A stretch of DNA of 64,000 nt. It comes from Anaerolineae bacterium (GTDB taxonomy: Bacteria > Chloroflexota > Anaerolineae > UBA3071). Of the stretch, positions 38,058 through 48,663 are shown piece after piece. Made by a program: the position numbers and the translations under genes. Every line of letters begins with the position of its first letter. The first letter of the stretch is position 1. Where the stretch lies: positions 16,823-80,822 of the forward strand of contig JARYMM010000008.1 in assembly GCA_029907105.1 (NCBI GenBank), read 5' to 3'. Below the pieces are notes generated by a model. It was not told where the DNA came from. It did no database searches and was given only the letters and a program-made list of their open reading frames with translations.

Positions 38058-38735
38058 TCATCTGGGCTGTCCAATTACGAATTTACGAATTCCGTAGACC
38101 CAACGTTGCAGCTTCTGCGACCACCCCTGTATCACGCCCCAGTCTTCCAAAACGGTCAGAGTCAGCGCCCCGGCTTCGCGCACCACGTACCACAGCCGCA
38201 GCAGGGGAAAGATCTGGCCGGTGTCCGTGGTGGTAGGGCTGGTGTAAACGGTCAGCCCGGCGCGGCGAAAGGACCAGCGGGCACGGTACAGGTGCAAAGG
38301 ATGGCTGACCAGGATAACGCTCTGCCAGCCCTGGCTGCGCATCAACTCGGCCGTCACGCGGGCGTCTCCGGCCGTGTTCATCGAGCCGTCGGCCACGAAA
38401 ACGGCCTCCGGCGGCATGCCCAGGCTGATGGCGAAACGACAGGCCACCGCTGCCGCCGACAGGGGATCGCCGGCGTAGCCGCCGGTGCAGATGAGCCGCG
38501 GGGCCCAGCCGGCGTTGTACAGGTCCACGCCGTGGTAGGTGCGGCTGATGAGGTCGGAGCCTGCCTGGCCGCTCGGGGTGACCTGAGCGCCGAGCACGAC
38601 GATGGCATCGGCCTGCTGCGGCCGATCCTGCCGTCCGTAACGGTCCACCTGCCAACAGAGCAGCCCGAAGCCCAACAGGACGGTGAGGAGCAGCAGGCCC
38701 AGGCCGCAGGCCAACGTGTGCAGCAAACGTTTCAT
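38058..38735 (-). CDS. DUF218 (SanA/YdcF-like) membrane protein
   Basis: A 225-residue protein with one N-terminal membrane helix (about 6-28) and a DUF218 domain outside: DAIVVLGAQVTPSGQ (about 44-58), LICTGGYAGDPLSAAAVA (about 81-98), a late Asp/Glu motif DGSMNTAGDARVTAELMR (about 116-133) and VSHPLHLYRARWSFRRAG (about 144-161). SanA-type proteins affect envelope barrier function; the chemical activity is not known. It precedes the radical SAM gene by 34 bp. Confidence 0.85.
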   Translation of the reverse strand: MKRLLHTLACGLGLLLLTVLLGFGLLCWQVDRYGRQDRPQQADAIVVLGAQVTPSGQAGSDLISRTYHGVDLYNAGWAPRLICTGGYAGDPLSAAAVACRFAISLGMPPEAVFVADGSMNTAGDARVTAELMRSQGWQSVILVSHPLHLYRARWSFRRAGLTVYTSPTTTDTGQIFPLLRLWYVVREAGALTLTVLEDWGVIQGWSQKLQRWVYGIRKFVIGQPR

Positions 38736-38766
38736 GGAAGGAGGTAATCGTCAGCAAGGCATGGGG

Positions 38767-39180
38767 CTACTCGCCTGGCGACCGGCGCATGATGCCCGGC
38801 AGGCGGTCGAGGTGGCTATCGAAGCTGAAGATCTCCCGCAGACCCCGCCGCTCCATGCGCACTGCCACCAGCGCGTCGGCGAAATCCACGCCCTTCTCGG
38901 CAAAGAGGTGCAGCGCAGCCAGCAGGCCCGCTCTATCGTCGGCTTCCAGCCCCTGGTGGCTCAACAGCTCCTGCATGACCCGAGCGACGTCGTGATGGGG
39001 ATAGCCATAGAAGGAGTGCAGCACCCACACCGTCTCGGCCACCACGATCTCATCAATCACCAGGCGGACCTCGCCCCGCTCCACGGCCTCGAAGAGGGCA
39101 CGAGCCTGGGCAGCCATATCCGGGGGGTCGCCCGTCAGGAAACGCAGGATGATGTTGGCGTCAACGTAGGCGCGTCTCAT
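38767..39180 (-). CDS. PIN-domain toxin (VapC family)
   Basis: A 137-residue PIN ribonuclease toxin. Acidic residues: Asp 7 in AYVDANIILRFLTGD, Glu in VVAETVWVLHS (about 49), Asp in GVDFADALVAV (about 98) and Asp in FSFDSHLDRL (about 118). It overlaps the AbrB-type antitoxin gene by 4 bp (ATGA), the usual coupling in such pairs. Confidence 0.88.
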   Translation of the reverse strand: MRRAYVDANIILRFLTGDPPDMAAQARALFEAVERGEVRLVIDEIVVAETVWVLHSFYGYPHHDVARVMQELLSHQGLEADDRAGLLAALHLFAEKGVDFADALVAVRMERRGLREIFSFDSHLDRLPGIMRRSPGE

Positions 39181-39440
39181 GCGTCTCCTCGGGCCAGACG
39201 TTCTCCCCGCTCGTGGCGCACCTCCTGGCGAATGGCCTGGTGTCCGGGGTAGGGGCGCGTTGCCGGCAGCACCCCGTAGAGCTCGCCCAGGGGACGGTGA
39301 CGCACGGGAATCAGGATCAAACGATCGTCCTCCAGCAGGAAAACCAGGCGATCCCTTCTTTCGATGCCCAAAGCCTGGCGGATCCCCTTGGGAATGGTGA
39401 TCTGTCCTTTGGCCGTGATGGTGGCCATTTCCGTGCTCAT
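39177..39440 (-). CDS. AbrB/SpoVT-domain antitoxin (VapB family)
   Basis: An 87-residue protein whose first ~50 residues are a swapped-hairpin AbrB DNA-binding domain (TITAKGQITIPKGIRQALGI in part, RDRLVFLLEDDRLILIP in part). The C-terminal Arg/Gln-rich part would bind the PIN toxin. AAGGAG lies 7 bp before the ATG. It probably represses its own promoter at 39474-39502. Confidence 0.9.
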   Translation of the reverse strand: MSTEMATITAKGQITIPKGIRQALGIERRDRLVFLLEDDRLILIPVRHRPLGELYGVLPATRPYPGHQAIRQEVRHERGERLARGDA

Positions 39441-39473
39441 GGCTTTTCTCCTTACTTTTCAGCTCTTGTCTAT

Positions 39474-39502
39474 ATCATATCACCATCACCGGAATTTGTC
39501 AA
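39474..39502 (-). promoter_or_regulatory. Promoter of the AbrB/PIN pair
   Basis: TTGACA (39497-39502) and TATGAT (39474-39479) on the minus strand, spacer 17 bp, about 35 bp before the antitoxin ATG. Confidence 0.75.
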
Positions 39503-39564
39503 ATTGTAAGGCACAAGGGAGCGTATTTCACTTTAGTGACGAGAGCGAGAGCCAGCCTGGCCTG

Positions 39565-39849
39565 TGTCATTGCGAGTTGGTCATGGCGCGGCCTGCCATT
39601 CTAAAGGACAGAAACTTCCTGGTGTCATTGCGAGGAGGCGGTTTTTGCCGACGAAGCAATCCCCAAGTCGCTATGTGGAGATTGCTTCGCCCCTGCGGGG
39701 CTCGCAATGACAGGCAAGTTTCTGAGGAGGCGCGCACCCATTCGCTGCGCTCAGGGCATGGTTTGTGCCGAAGCCTGCCCTGAGCTTTGCCGAAGGGCAA
39801 TCTCCCACTAGCTGGCAGGAGATTGCTTCGCCTTCGGCTCGCAATGACA
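39565..39849. repeat. Nested TGTCATTGCGAG inverted repeats
   Basis: TGTCATTGCGAG at 39565 and 39623, and its complement ending at 39712 and 39849. The inner pair encloses GAAGCAATC...GATTGCTTCG, so two nested stem-loops are possible. No gene is seen in 39503-39889. Confidence 0.75.
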
Positions 39850-39889
39850 TTTCCAAAAAACTGAAATGCACCCGGCACAAGGCACAAGG

Positions 39890-39941
39890 GTAAACGAAGC
39901 AGTAGGGGCGCACGGCCGTGCGCCCCTACTGCTTCGTTTAC
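39890..39941. repeat. 52-bp perfect palindrome, family A copy 3 with extended arms
   Basis: The 28-bp core (39902-39929) is extended by 12 more paired bases on each side: GTAAACGAAGCA on the left and its complement on the right, with no mismatch and no loop. Confidence 0.9.
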
Positions 39942-39949
39942 TCGCCTGC

Positions 39950-40080
39950 TTACTATAACCGCCCCTGGTGGTATGTATCATGCCTCCGACAGGCTCAGGT
40001 CAGGGCTGAGCGGGTCTACACGCCTGTTCCCGTTGTGCACGCAACGCTAGCGAAGCATGACAGGTGCGGTTATGGTACTA
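39950..40080 (-). mobile_element. MITE-like element, copy B4, internally deleted
   Basis: 131 bp. Left end TTACTATAACCGCCCCTG, right end as complement TAGTACCATAACCGCACCTG. Both ends read ATAACCG where other copies read ACAACCG. The middle ~130 bp of the element are missing. Its last bases supply the stop codon of the deoxynucleoside kinase gene. Confidence 0.65.
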
Positions 40081-40731
40081 TGGATCGTCAGGGAAGACGA
40101 TCTCTTCCTGGCCCCACAAGCGGGCCAGGATGCGTTCGGCGATGACGTCCAGATGTCGCTCGTAGCGCACGAAGTCCAGCCGATCGGCGGGCACGGTCAG
40201 CACGGGGCAGAGGTCGAAGGTGGGTATCCACGCCTCGTACAGCTCGTTGAGCAGCGTCAGGTAATCGGCGGTGATGCCGCTCTCGATGCCCCGGGCGCGG
40301 TGGCTGATGCGTTCCAGCAGGGTGTCCACCGAGGCCCGCAGGTAGATCAACAGGGCCGGCGGCGGCAGGTGGGCGACCACCAGGTCATACACGCGGGCGT
40401 AGGCCTGGAAATCCCGGTCGGAGAGGTTGCCCAGGCGGTGCAGAGCGGGGGCGAAGATGTAGCGGTCCTCGTAGATGCTGCGGTCCTGGATCACCGACTG
40501 CGCATGTGCCGCCAGCCGCAGGTGCTGTTCCGCCCGATGGCCCAGGAAGAAGACCTGCAGATGAAAGCTCCAGGTGTGCATGTCACGGTAGAAGTCGGCC
40601 AGGTAGGGGTTGTCGTCCACCGACTCGTACCAGGCATGCCAGCCCAGCCGCTCGGCGATCAGCCGGGTGAGGCTGCTTTTGCCAGCTCCGATGTTGCCGG
40701 CCACGGTGACGAAATACTTGGCGCCGGGCAT
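40078..40731 (-). CDS. Deoxynucleoside kinase (deoxyadenosine/deoxycytidine kinase-like)
   Basis: A 217-residue cytoplasmic kinase of nucleoside salvage. P-loop GNIGAGKS (about 12-19), substrate-site Glu in ESVDDNPYL (about 36-44), the dNK signature QDRSIYEDRYIF (about 82-93), and lid RISHRARGIESGI (about 141-153). The 3' end lies in a B element, which may have replaced the original tail. It follows nrdJ by 30 bp, so reduction and salvage of deoxynucleotides are probably encoded in one NrdR-controlled transcript. Confidence 0.88.
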   Translation of the reverse strand: MPGAKYFVTVAGNIGAGKSSLTRLIAERLGWHAWYESVDDNPYLADFYRDMHTWSFHLQVFFLGHRAEQHLRLAAHAQSVIQDRSIYEDRYIFAPALHRLGNLSDRDFQAYARVYDLVVAHLPPPALLIYLRASVDTLLERISHRARGIESGITADYLTLLNELYEAWIPTFDLCPVLTVPADRLDFVRYERHLDVIAERILARLWGQEEIVFPDDP

Positions 40732-40761
40732 AGTTGTCCCTCTTGCCCCTTGCCTCTTGCC

Positions 40762-43224
<2,463 letters not shown>

Positions 43225-43292
43225 GAAACATCTCCAATTCAGAAGGGCGCAAAAGGTCGCCGAAGACAGCGTGTCTTTCGTGTCCTCTCATG

Positions 43293-43745
43293 CTATGCGC
43301 GTTTTTCTTTCAGCAGCCGGTCAATCTCATCGCGCACCGCTTCCAGGTCGGCCAGTTCCAGGTAGATCGTGGCGAAGCGGATGTAGCCAACCTCGTCCAG
43401 TTCCTTCAGCAACTCCAGTACCTTGCTGCCGATGACCTCGCTGCGCACCTCGGCTTTGCCCAGACTGTATACATGATCCTCGACCTGCTCGACCAGGCGT
43501 TCGATGTCGGCCATGGCGATGGGGCGTTTGGCGCAGGCCAGCCGGATGCTGTTGAGCAGCTTTTGTCGGTCATAGGCTTCCCGTCGCCCATCGCTCTTGA
43601 CGATGTGTAAGGCGGCGACGACCTGTTCGTAGGTGGTGAAGCGCCGGCCGCAGTGCAGGCACTCCCGGCGGCGGCGGATGCCATCGCCAGCGGCGCGGGT
43701 GTCCACGACGCGTGAATCGAACTCCATGCAATAAGGACACTTCAT
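43293..43745 (-). CDS. nrdR: Transcriptional repressor NrdR
   Basis: A 150-residue ATP/dATP-sensing repressor of ribonucleotide reductase genes. The zinc ribbon has MKCPYC (Cys 3, 6) and CLHCGRRF (Cys 31, 34), followed by the TTYEQV linker. The ATP-cone spans ~49-139 (HIVKSDGRREAYDRQKLL in part, VRSEVIGSKVLELLKELD in part). It lies 68 bp before nrdJ and probably controls its own operon through two NrdR boxes upstream. Confidence 0.95.
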   Translation of the reverse strand: MKCPYCMEFDSRVVDTRAAGDGIRRRRECLHCGRRFTTYEQVVAALHIVKSDGRREAYDRQKLLNSIRLACAKRPIAMADIERLVEQVEDHVYSLGKAEVRSEVIGSKVLELLKELDEVGYIRFATIYLELADLEAVRDEIDRLLKEKRA

Positions 43746-43822
43746 CGCTTGACCTCACTTTGTGCAAAGGCACACAAAGGCGCCATGTGCCGGCGGGCGA
43801 GATGGACTGGGCGACTCAACAT

Positions 43823-43869
43823 ACACCATATGTTGGGGTTATATGACAATAGACCGCAATCTGTTGGGG
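43823..43869 (-). promoter_or_regulatory. Pair of NrdR boxes controlling nrdR-nrdJ-dNK
   Basis: On the minus strand, CCCCAACATATGGTGT (43823-43838) matches the published NrdR box at 13 of 16 positions, and CCCCAACAGATTGCGG (43854-43869) at 11 of 16. The two are offset by exactly 31 bp, about three helical turns, the spacing typical of NrdR operators. Both lie just downstream of the promoter, where binding would block transcription. Confidence 0.8.
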
Positions 43870-43885
43870 TATTGGAGCACGGGCA

Positions 43886-43914
43886 AGTATAGCACGGAAT
43901 CTCCATCTTGGCAA
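43886..43914 (-). promoter_or_regulatory. Sigma-70-type promoter of nrdR
   Basis: TTGCCA (43909-43914) and TATACT (43886-43891) on the minus strand, spacer 17 bp. The predicted start near 43879 leaves a leader of about 135 nt that contains both NrdR boxes. Confidence 0.75.
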
Positions 43915-44271
43915 GCGGCGTCGTGCCACCTTCACGGTTGGGGGGCGAGAGTCGCCCGCGGCGTCGCCTTTCCCGCCTGTTCCAAAGGCTGCGCCATGTG
44001 TCGCCCTGGCCCGCCCATTTTGCTACTTTAGAATTTCGTGCTCTTGTAGTGTTGCCGGGCGTTTTACCGCTGAGAACGCCAAGCTCGCCGAGTTTTTCTT
44101 CTGTTTCTCAACGGTCTCGGCGTGCTCTGCGCTTCGGAAGAGGGTGCTCTTCCGGGATTGGTCGGCGGTTCCTGGCGCTGGGAAAGAAGGGCCCGGCGGA
44201 TAGCGCGTACCAGGCCCTCACCTGGCGTCAAAGGACGCAAGGCAGGGGCCTGGGAGTGGAGTGAAACACTG
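43915..44271. other. Non-coding gap between ftsZ and the nrdR promoter
   Basis: No gene seen on either strand. It contains GAGAACGCCAAGCTCGCCGA followed by TTTTTCTTC on the plus strand, a weak stem, but no convincing terminator for ftsZ other than the palindrome at 44272. Confidence 0.4.
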
Positions 44272-44311
44272 CCGCCCGTAGGGGCGCACGGCCGTGCGCC
44301 CCTACGGGCGG
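44272..44311. repeat. 40-bp perfect palindrome after ftsZ, family A copy 5
   Basis: The 28-bp core (44278-44305) extended by CCGCCC on the left and its complement on the right. It begins 12 bp after the ftsZ stop codon. It could act as a transcript 3'-end hairpin, although no T-tract follows. Confidence 0.85.
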
Positions 44312-44322
44312 GATTCTGAGGT

Positions 44323-45396
44323 TTACGGACTGCCCTTCCGGCGCAGGAAAGCGGGGATTTCCAGGTCGTCGCGGTCGAAGGTACGCACAGGGAACTCCAC
44401 CGCCCGCCCACGGACGTCGGGTTGCTCGTGCGCTTCGGCCACGCGGAAGCCGGTGGCAATAACGGTGATCTGCATCTCGTCCTGCATCTCCGGATTGATG
44501 ACCGCGCCGAAGATGATGTTGGCCTGGGGGTCCGCCGTGCGGCGGATGATCTCCGCCGTCTCGTTGACCTCGTGCAGGGTGAGATTATTGCCGCCGGTGA
44601 CGTTGAAGAGGATGCCCTGAGCGCCGTCAATGGTCACATCGAGCAGGGCGCTGGTGATGGCCTGGCGGGCCGCTTCCTGCGCCCGATTCTCGCCGCTGGC
44701 GCGGCCGATGGACAGCAGTGCCGCTCCGCCGCTGCGCATGATGGCCCGGACATCAGCGAAGTCGAGATTGATCAGCCCGGGCACGGTGATCAGCTCGGAG
44801 ATGCCTTGAATGCCCTGGCGCAGCACATCATCGGCCACGCGAAAGGCCTCGCGCAGGGACGTTTTCTTGTCCACGATCTGGAGCAGGCGATCGTTGGGGA
44901 TCACGATCAGCGTGTCCACGACAGGCTGCAGAACCTCCAATCCCTGTTCGGCAATCTGCCGCCGTTGGCTGCCCTCGAAGGTGAAGGGCTTGGTGACCAC
45001 GCCGATGGTCAGCGCACCGGCCTCTTTGCTCAGCCTGGCGATGATAGGGCAGGCTCCTGTGCCGGTGCCACCACCAATGCCGGCGGTGATGAAGATCATA
45101 TCCGCGCCATCCACAATAGCCCGGATTTCTTCTACCGATTCCTCAGCAGCTTTCTTGCCGATCTCCGGGTCCCCGCCTGAGCCGAGCCCCTTGGTCAGCT
45201 TGTCGCCGATGCGGATGCGGTGGGGGGCCTGACAAAGCATCAGGGCCTGGGCATCGGTATTGATGGCCACGAACTCCACTCCCTGGATGCCTTCCTCGAT
45301 CATGCGGTTGACCGCGTTGCAGCCGCCACCGCCAACGCCCAACACCTTGATCTTGGCCAGGTTGTCTGCGAAAGCCGGTCGTGTTTTGCTCACCAT
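44323..45396 (-). CDS. ftsZ: Cell division GTPase FtsZ
   Basis: A 357-residue tubulin homologue that forms the division ring. GTP-binding motifs: [10 protein letters not shown] (about 21-30) and the tubulin signature GGGTGTG (108-114). The synergy loop has [11 protein letters not shown] (about 206-216), needed for GTP hydrolysis. The C-terminal linker is short (~25 residues) and ends in [12 protein letters not shown], the conserved tail that binds FtsA. A strong promoter and AGGAG lie directly upstream, so ftsZ can be made in excess of the genes before it. Confidence 0.97.
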   Translation of the reverse strand: MVSKTRPAFADNLAKIKVLGVGGGGCNAVNRMIEEGIQGVEFVAINTDAQALMLCQAPHRIRIGDKLTKGLGSGGDPEIGKKAAEESVEEIRAIVDGADMIFITAGIGGGTGTGACPIIARLSKEAGALTIGVVTKPFTFEGSQRRQIAEQGLEVLQPVVDTLIVIPNDRLLQIVDKKTSLREAFRVADDVLRQGIQGISELITVPGLINLDFADVRAIMRSGGAALLSIGRASGENRAQEAARQAITSALLDVTIDGAQGILFNVTGGNNLTLHEVNETAEIIRRTADPQANIIFGAVINPEMQDEMQITVIATGFRVAEAHEQPDVRGRAVEFPVRTFDRDDLEIPAFLRRKGSP

Positions 45397-45431
45397 GCGC
45401 CTGCTCCTTTCTCTTCAATGATTGCCACTAT

Positions 45432-45461
45432 ATTATAGCACATCCTTTTCGTAGTTGTCAA
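45432..45461 (-). promoter_or_regulatory. Strong promoter of ftsZ overlapping the ftsA stop codon
   Basis: TTGACA (45456-45461) and TATAAT (45432-45437), both perfect, spacer 18 bp, minus strand. The TGA inside TTGACA is the ftsA stop codon (45458-45460). The transcript would have a leader of about 30 nt. Confidence 0.8.
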
Positions 45462-46699
45462 CCTGGCAACAGATTGCGCAGCCATTCTATGACGCGATCC
45501 ATTAGCGGCCCATGTCCGGGCGACCGCCGTTTCTTGCCCGTCTGCTTTCGCTGGCGCCACCCCCACAACAGAAGCCCTATGCCGGTGGCGAAGGCCGGAT
45601 TGGCGATGTCTCGTCCCAGGCCGGGCAGGCTGTTGGGGGAACCGATGCGCACCGGCCATTGCAACATCTTCTGGCTCAGGGTCTTGAGGCCAGGCAACTG
45701 TGCCGTGCCGCCGCACAGCACCATGCCGGCGGGCAGCATACCGTCGTATCCGGAACGCTTGATCTCCGTGAGAATGAGCTCCAGGGTCTCCTCGGCGCGG
45801 GCGGCCAGGATGTAGGCCAGGGTGCGACGGGAAACGGTGATGGACCCGCCGTCGCCGAAGGCCGGCGCGTGGATCTTCTCTTCCGCCGGGAACCGCTCCG
45901 GCAACACGTGGCCGTAGCGGATCTTCAACTCCTCGGCCACCTCGAAAGGCGTGCGCAGGCCGATGGCGACGTCGCGGGTGAAGAGATTGCCGCCCACCTC
46001 GCGCACCACCGTGTGCCAGAGGCTATCTTCCAGGAAGATGGCCATGTCCGTCGTGCCGCCACCGATGTCCACCACAACCACGCCGAGTTCTCGCTCCGCC
46101 GGCGTAAGCACCGCTTCGCCGGAGGCCAGGGGCTCCAGAACCAGCTCTTCCACTTCCACGTCGTAAGCCCGCACGCACTTGACCAGATTGGCGATGGCCG
46201 AGGAAGAGCCGAAGACGATCTGCGCTTCCACCTCCAGCCGGTGACCCTGCATGCCGATAGGGTCTCGTATTCCCGTCTGTTCGTCCAGGGTGAAGCGGCG
46301 GGCCAGGGTATGGATGATCTCGCGGCCGTGGGGAACAGGGGCCGTCGTGCGCGCGGCCTCCAGGGCCCGCTCCACGTCCTGGCGGGTAATGCCCTGGGAA
46401 CTGCGGGACACGGCCACCACGCCCCGGTTGCTGATGGTCGAGATGTGCTCGCCGGAGATGCCCACGTAGGCGCGGGGCATGGGCAGCCCGGCGGCCACTT
46501 CCGCCTCTTCCACCGCCTGGGCGATGGCTTCGCTGGCCTCGGCCACGTTGACCACCATGCCCTTGTGCAGGCCGCGCGCCGGCGCGTGGCCCACGCCGAT
46601 CAGGTTCAATGGCTCTTCCCGCTCGTCGTCTACAACCTCGGCGATGAGGGCGCAGATTTTGCAGGTGCCTACGTCAATGGCGGCAATGATATCGCTCAC
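45458..46699 (-). CDS. ftsA: Cell division protein FtsA
   Basis: A 413-residue actin-like protein that tethers FtsZ to the membrane. ATP-fold motifs: AAIDVGTCKICALIAEV in part (about 6-20), VVVVDIGGGTTDMAIF (about 208-223), VLCGGTAQLPG (about 335-345). The 1C/SHS2 domain lies around 85-165. The C-terminus MDRVIEWLRNLLPG is an amphipathic membrane-targeting helix. It follows ftsQ by 34 bp. Confidence 0.95.
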   Translation of the reverse strand: MSDIIAAIDVGTCKICALIAEVVDDEREEPLNLIGVGHAPARGLHKGMVVNVAEASEAIAQAVEEAEVAAGLPMPRAYVGISGEHISTISNRGVVAVSRSSQGITRQDVERALEAARTTAPVPHGREIIHTLARRFTLDEQTGIRDPIGMQGHRLEVEAQIVFGSSSAIANLVKCVRAYDVEVEELVLEPLASGEAVLTPAERELGVVVVDIGGGTTDMAIFLEDSLWHTVVREVGGNLFTRDVAIGLRTPFEVAEELKIRYGHVLPERFPAEEKIHAPAFGDGGSITVSRRTLAYILAARAEETLELILTEIKRSGYDGMLPAGMVLCGGTAQLPGLKTLSQKMLQWPVRIGSPNSLPGLGRDIANPAFATGIGLLLWGWRQRKQTGKKRRSPGHGPLMDRVIEWLRNLLPG

Positions 46700-46733
46700 G
46701 AAGCCCTCGTTGTCTTGCTTGTTGGGAGCAAAC

Positions 46734-47516
46734 CTAACGATACCGCATGCCCCCGGAAAAACGCAGGTCTATCAGTTGGGGACGCTGTCCTGTGGCCAGG
46801 AGGTCCTCCTCTAACCTGAGCAGGACCTGCACCTTGTAGGGCAACTCTTCGCCATATCCCAAGGCCACCTGCCACCCGTGCGGGCTTTGGAAGAACAGCC
46901 CCCACTGACGATCGTAGCGAAACTGGGTGATCTCCGGCAGGCTGTCGGCGACGAGCAGGATGCCCTCTACAAGGGCTGTTTTCAGCCTCGGTGGCTCGCG
47001 GCCGTCGGCGGCGCGTCCCTCGTCGTCTATGAGCAGAAGGGGAGGTCGCTGTCCTTCCAGCGGTGTCAGAACGACGCCCTCGTCGTCAACCCAGAATTCC
47101 TGGGCGCCGACCCGCCACACCAGCCGGGGCACCCGCTCCGTCACTTCGATGACCACCCGGTGCGGCACCTGGCAATGAGCGACGGCGCTCTTGACATAAG
47201 GTAAGGCCTCCACGCGCTCGGCGATCTCCCGTGGCGACAGCCAGAAAATGCTCCACCCATCCACTTCGCTGGCCTCATAGATGGCCTCCGCGGGCAGCAG
47301 GCGATGGCCCTGGATGCTGGCCTCGTACACGAAGAAGGCATAGTCATAAGAGAACATGTAGAGCGTATAGGCCAGCACCCCCAACAGCAAAAGGCTGACC
47401 ATTTTGGCCGGGCTCCAGGCGCTGACGCGCAGCCGCTCCCTGACCAGCGGCGCCAGGGGGGTGCTGATGGCATAGCGATGCATCTGGCGGCGGCGACGTG
47501 AGCGGGTGGCCGGCAA
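46734..47516 (-). CDS. ftsQ: Cell division protein FtsQ (POTRA domain)
   Basis: A bitopic division protein of about 260 residues. A basic N-terminus is followed by one membrane helix (KMVSLLLLGVLAYTLYMF, about 39-56), a POTRA domain (YEASIQGHRLLPAEAIYEAS in part, then AERVEALPYVKSAVAHCQVP in part, VVIEVTERVPRLVW) and a beta domain. I start it at TTG 47516, one base after the ddl stop, where GAGGAG from the ddl end is close; ATG 47483 is the alternative, giving 249 residues. It links FtsA/FtsZ with the FtsW-FtsI synthase. Confidence 0.82.
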   Translation of the reverse strand: MPATRSRRRRQMHRYAISTPLAPLVRERLRVSAWSPAKMVSLLLLGVLAYTLYMFSYDYAFFVYEASIQGHRLLPAEAIYEASEVDGWSIFWLSPREIAERVEALPYVKSAVAHCQVPHRVVIEVTERVPRLVWRVGAQEFWVDDEGVVLTPLEGQRPPLLLIDDEGRAADGREPPRLKTALVEGILLVADSLPEITQFRYDRQWGLFFQSPHGWQVALGYGEELPYKVQVLLRLEEDLLATGQRPQLIDLRFSGGMRYR

Positions 47517-47517
47517 C

Positions 47518-48660
47518 TTACTCCTCGTTCTTCTGGGGCGGACAATAGGATGTCCGCGACCGTTTTTTGTCCGCGTACCGTTCCAAGGCCAGCTCGATGA
47601 GACGGTCAATCAACTCCGCATAGGGGATGCCGCTGGCTTCCCACAGCTTCGGATACATGCTGATGGCGGTGAAGCCGGGGATGGTGTTCAGTTCGTTGAT
47701 GAACAGCTCCCCCGTTGCCCCGGACAGCAAGAAGTCGGCGCGGGCCATGCCGGCGCAGTCAATGGCCAGAAAGGCGCGCACGGCCAGGTCCCTCGCCCGC
47801 TCGGCCAGTTCCGGCGGGATGGGGGCCGGGATCAGCAGTTTGGACGCTTTTTCGCCCGTGTCCATGTACTTGGCCTGGTAGCTGTAGAACTCCCGGCTGG
47901 GGATGATCTCGCCGGGCACGGAGGCGATGGGATCGTCGTTGCCCAACACGCTGACTTCGATCTCCCGCGCCGCCGGCACGGCGGCCTCCACCAGGATCTT
48001 GCGGTCGTAGCCGGCGGCCTCGGCCAGGCCGGCAGCCAATCCCGTCCGGTCATAGCACTTGCTGACGCCCACGCTGGAGCCCAGGTTGGCCGGCTTGGTG
48101 AAGACGGGGTAATCGAGGGCGGCTTCGATCTGCCCCAACACCGTTTGCGGGTTCGCCTCCCACTCCTTGCGTTTGACCAGAACATAGTCCGTGACCGGCA
48201 GGCCGTGGGCGCGCATGAGCTTTTTGAAGATGGCCTTGTCCATGCCCAGCGCCGAGCCGATGACGCCCGCCCCCACGTAGGGGATGTCGGCCAGCTCCAG
48301 CAGCCCCTGTACCGTGCCATCTTCGCCCAGGGGCCCGTGCAGCACGGGGAAGATGACGTCCACCTGGGGAAAAGCGGCCCTTTGCCTGCCCGGATGCAGA
48401 GGCACAGGATGCAAGACGCAGGATGCAAGATGCAGGGTGTTTGTCTCTTGCCCCTTGCCTCTTGCTTCTTGCCCCTGGCTCAACAGGCGCAGGGGGTCGC
48501 CGCCGGTCAGCCAGTGCCCTTGCCTGTCAATGCCGATGGGGACAATCTCGTATTTGCTCTTGTCCATGGCGTCCATCACCGAGCGAGCGGACAGCAGGCT
48601 GATCTCATGCTCGCTGCTCTTGCCGCCGAAGATGACGCCCACTCTGATCTTCTTGCTCAT
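47518..48660 (-). CDS. ddl: D-alanine--D-alanine ligase, with in-frame repeat insertion
   Basis: A 380-residue ATP-grasp enzyme making D-Ala-D-Ala for peptidoglycan. Family motifs: GVIFGGKSSEHEISLLSA (about 8-25), FPVLHGPLGEDGTVQGLLE (about 104-122), FTKPANLGSSVGVSK (about 181-195), and FINELNTIPGFTAISMYPKLW in part (about 324-344). Residues ~61-90 (GQEARGKGQETN, LHLASCVLHP) are extra and come from TTGCCCCTTGCCTCTTGC and GATGCAAGA(C/T)GCAGG repeats, also found in murB. The insertion sits between the first strand region and the HGxxGEDG motif, a variable loop. Confidence 0.93.
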   Translation of the reverse strand: MSKKIRVGVIFGGKSSEHEISLLSARSVMDAMDKSKYEIVPIGIDRQGHWLTGGDPLRLLSQGQEARGKGQETNTLHLASCVLHPVPLHPGRQRAAFPQVDVIFPVLHGPLGEDGTVQGLLELADIPYVGAGVIGSALGMDKAIFKKLMRAHGLPVTDYVLVKRKEWEANPQTVLGQIEAALDYPVFTKPANLGSSVGVSKCYDRTGLAAGLAEAAGYDRKILVEAAVPAAREIEVSVLGNDDPIASVPGEIIPSREFYSYQAKYMDTGEKASKLLIPAPIPPELAERARDLAVRAFLAIDCAGMARADFLLSGATGELFINELNTIPGFTAISMYPKLWEASGIPYAELIDRLIELALERYADKKRSRTSYCPPQKNEE

Positions 48661-48663
48661 TGG

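Noticed and set aside
43225..43292. Cobalamin riboswitch before nrdJ
   Set aside because: Only 68 bp separate nrdR and nrdJ, too short, and no B12-box-like sequence is visible; the leader before nrdR holds NrdR boxes instead.
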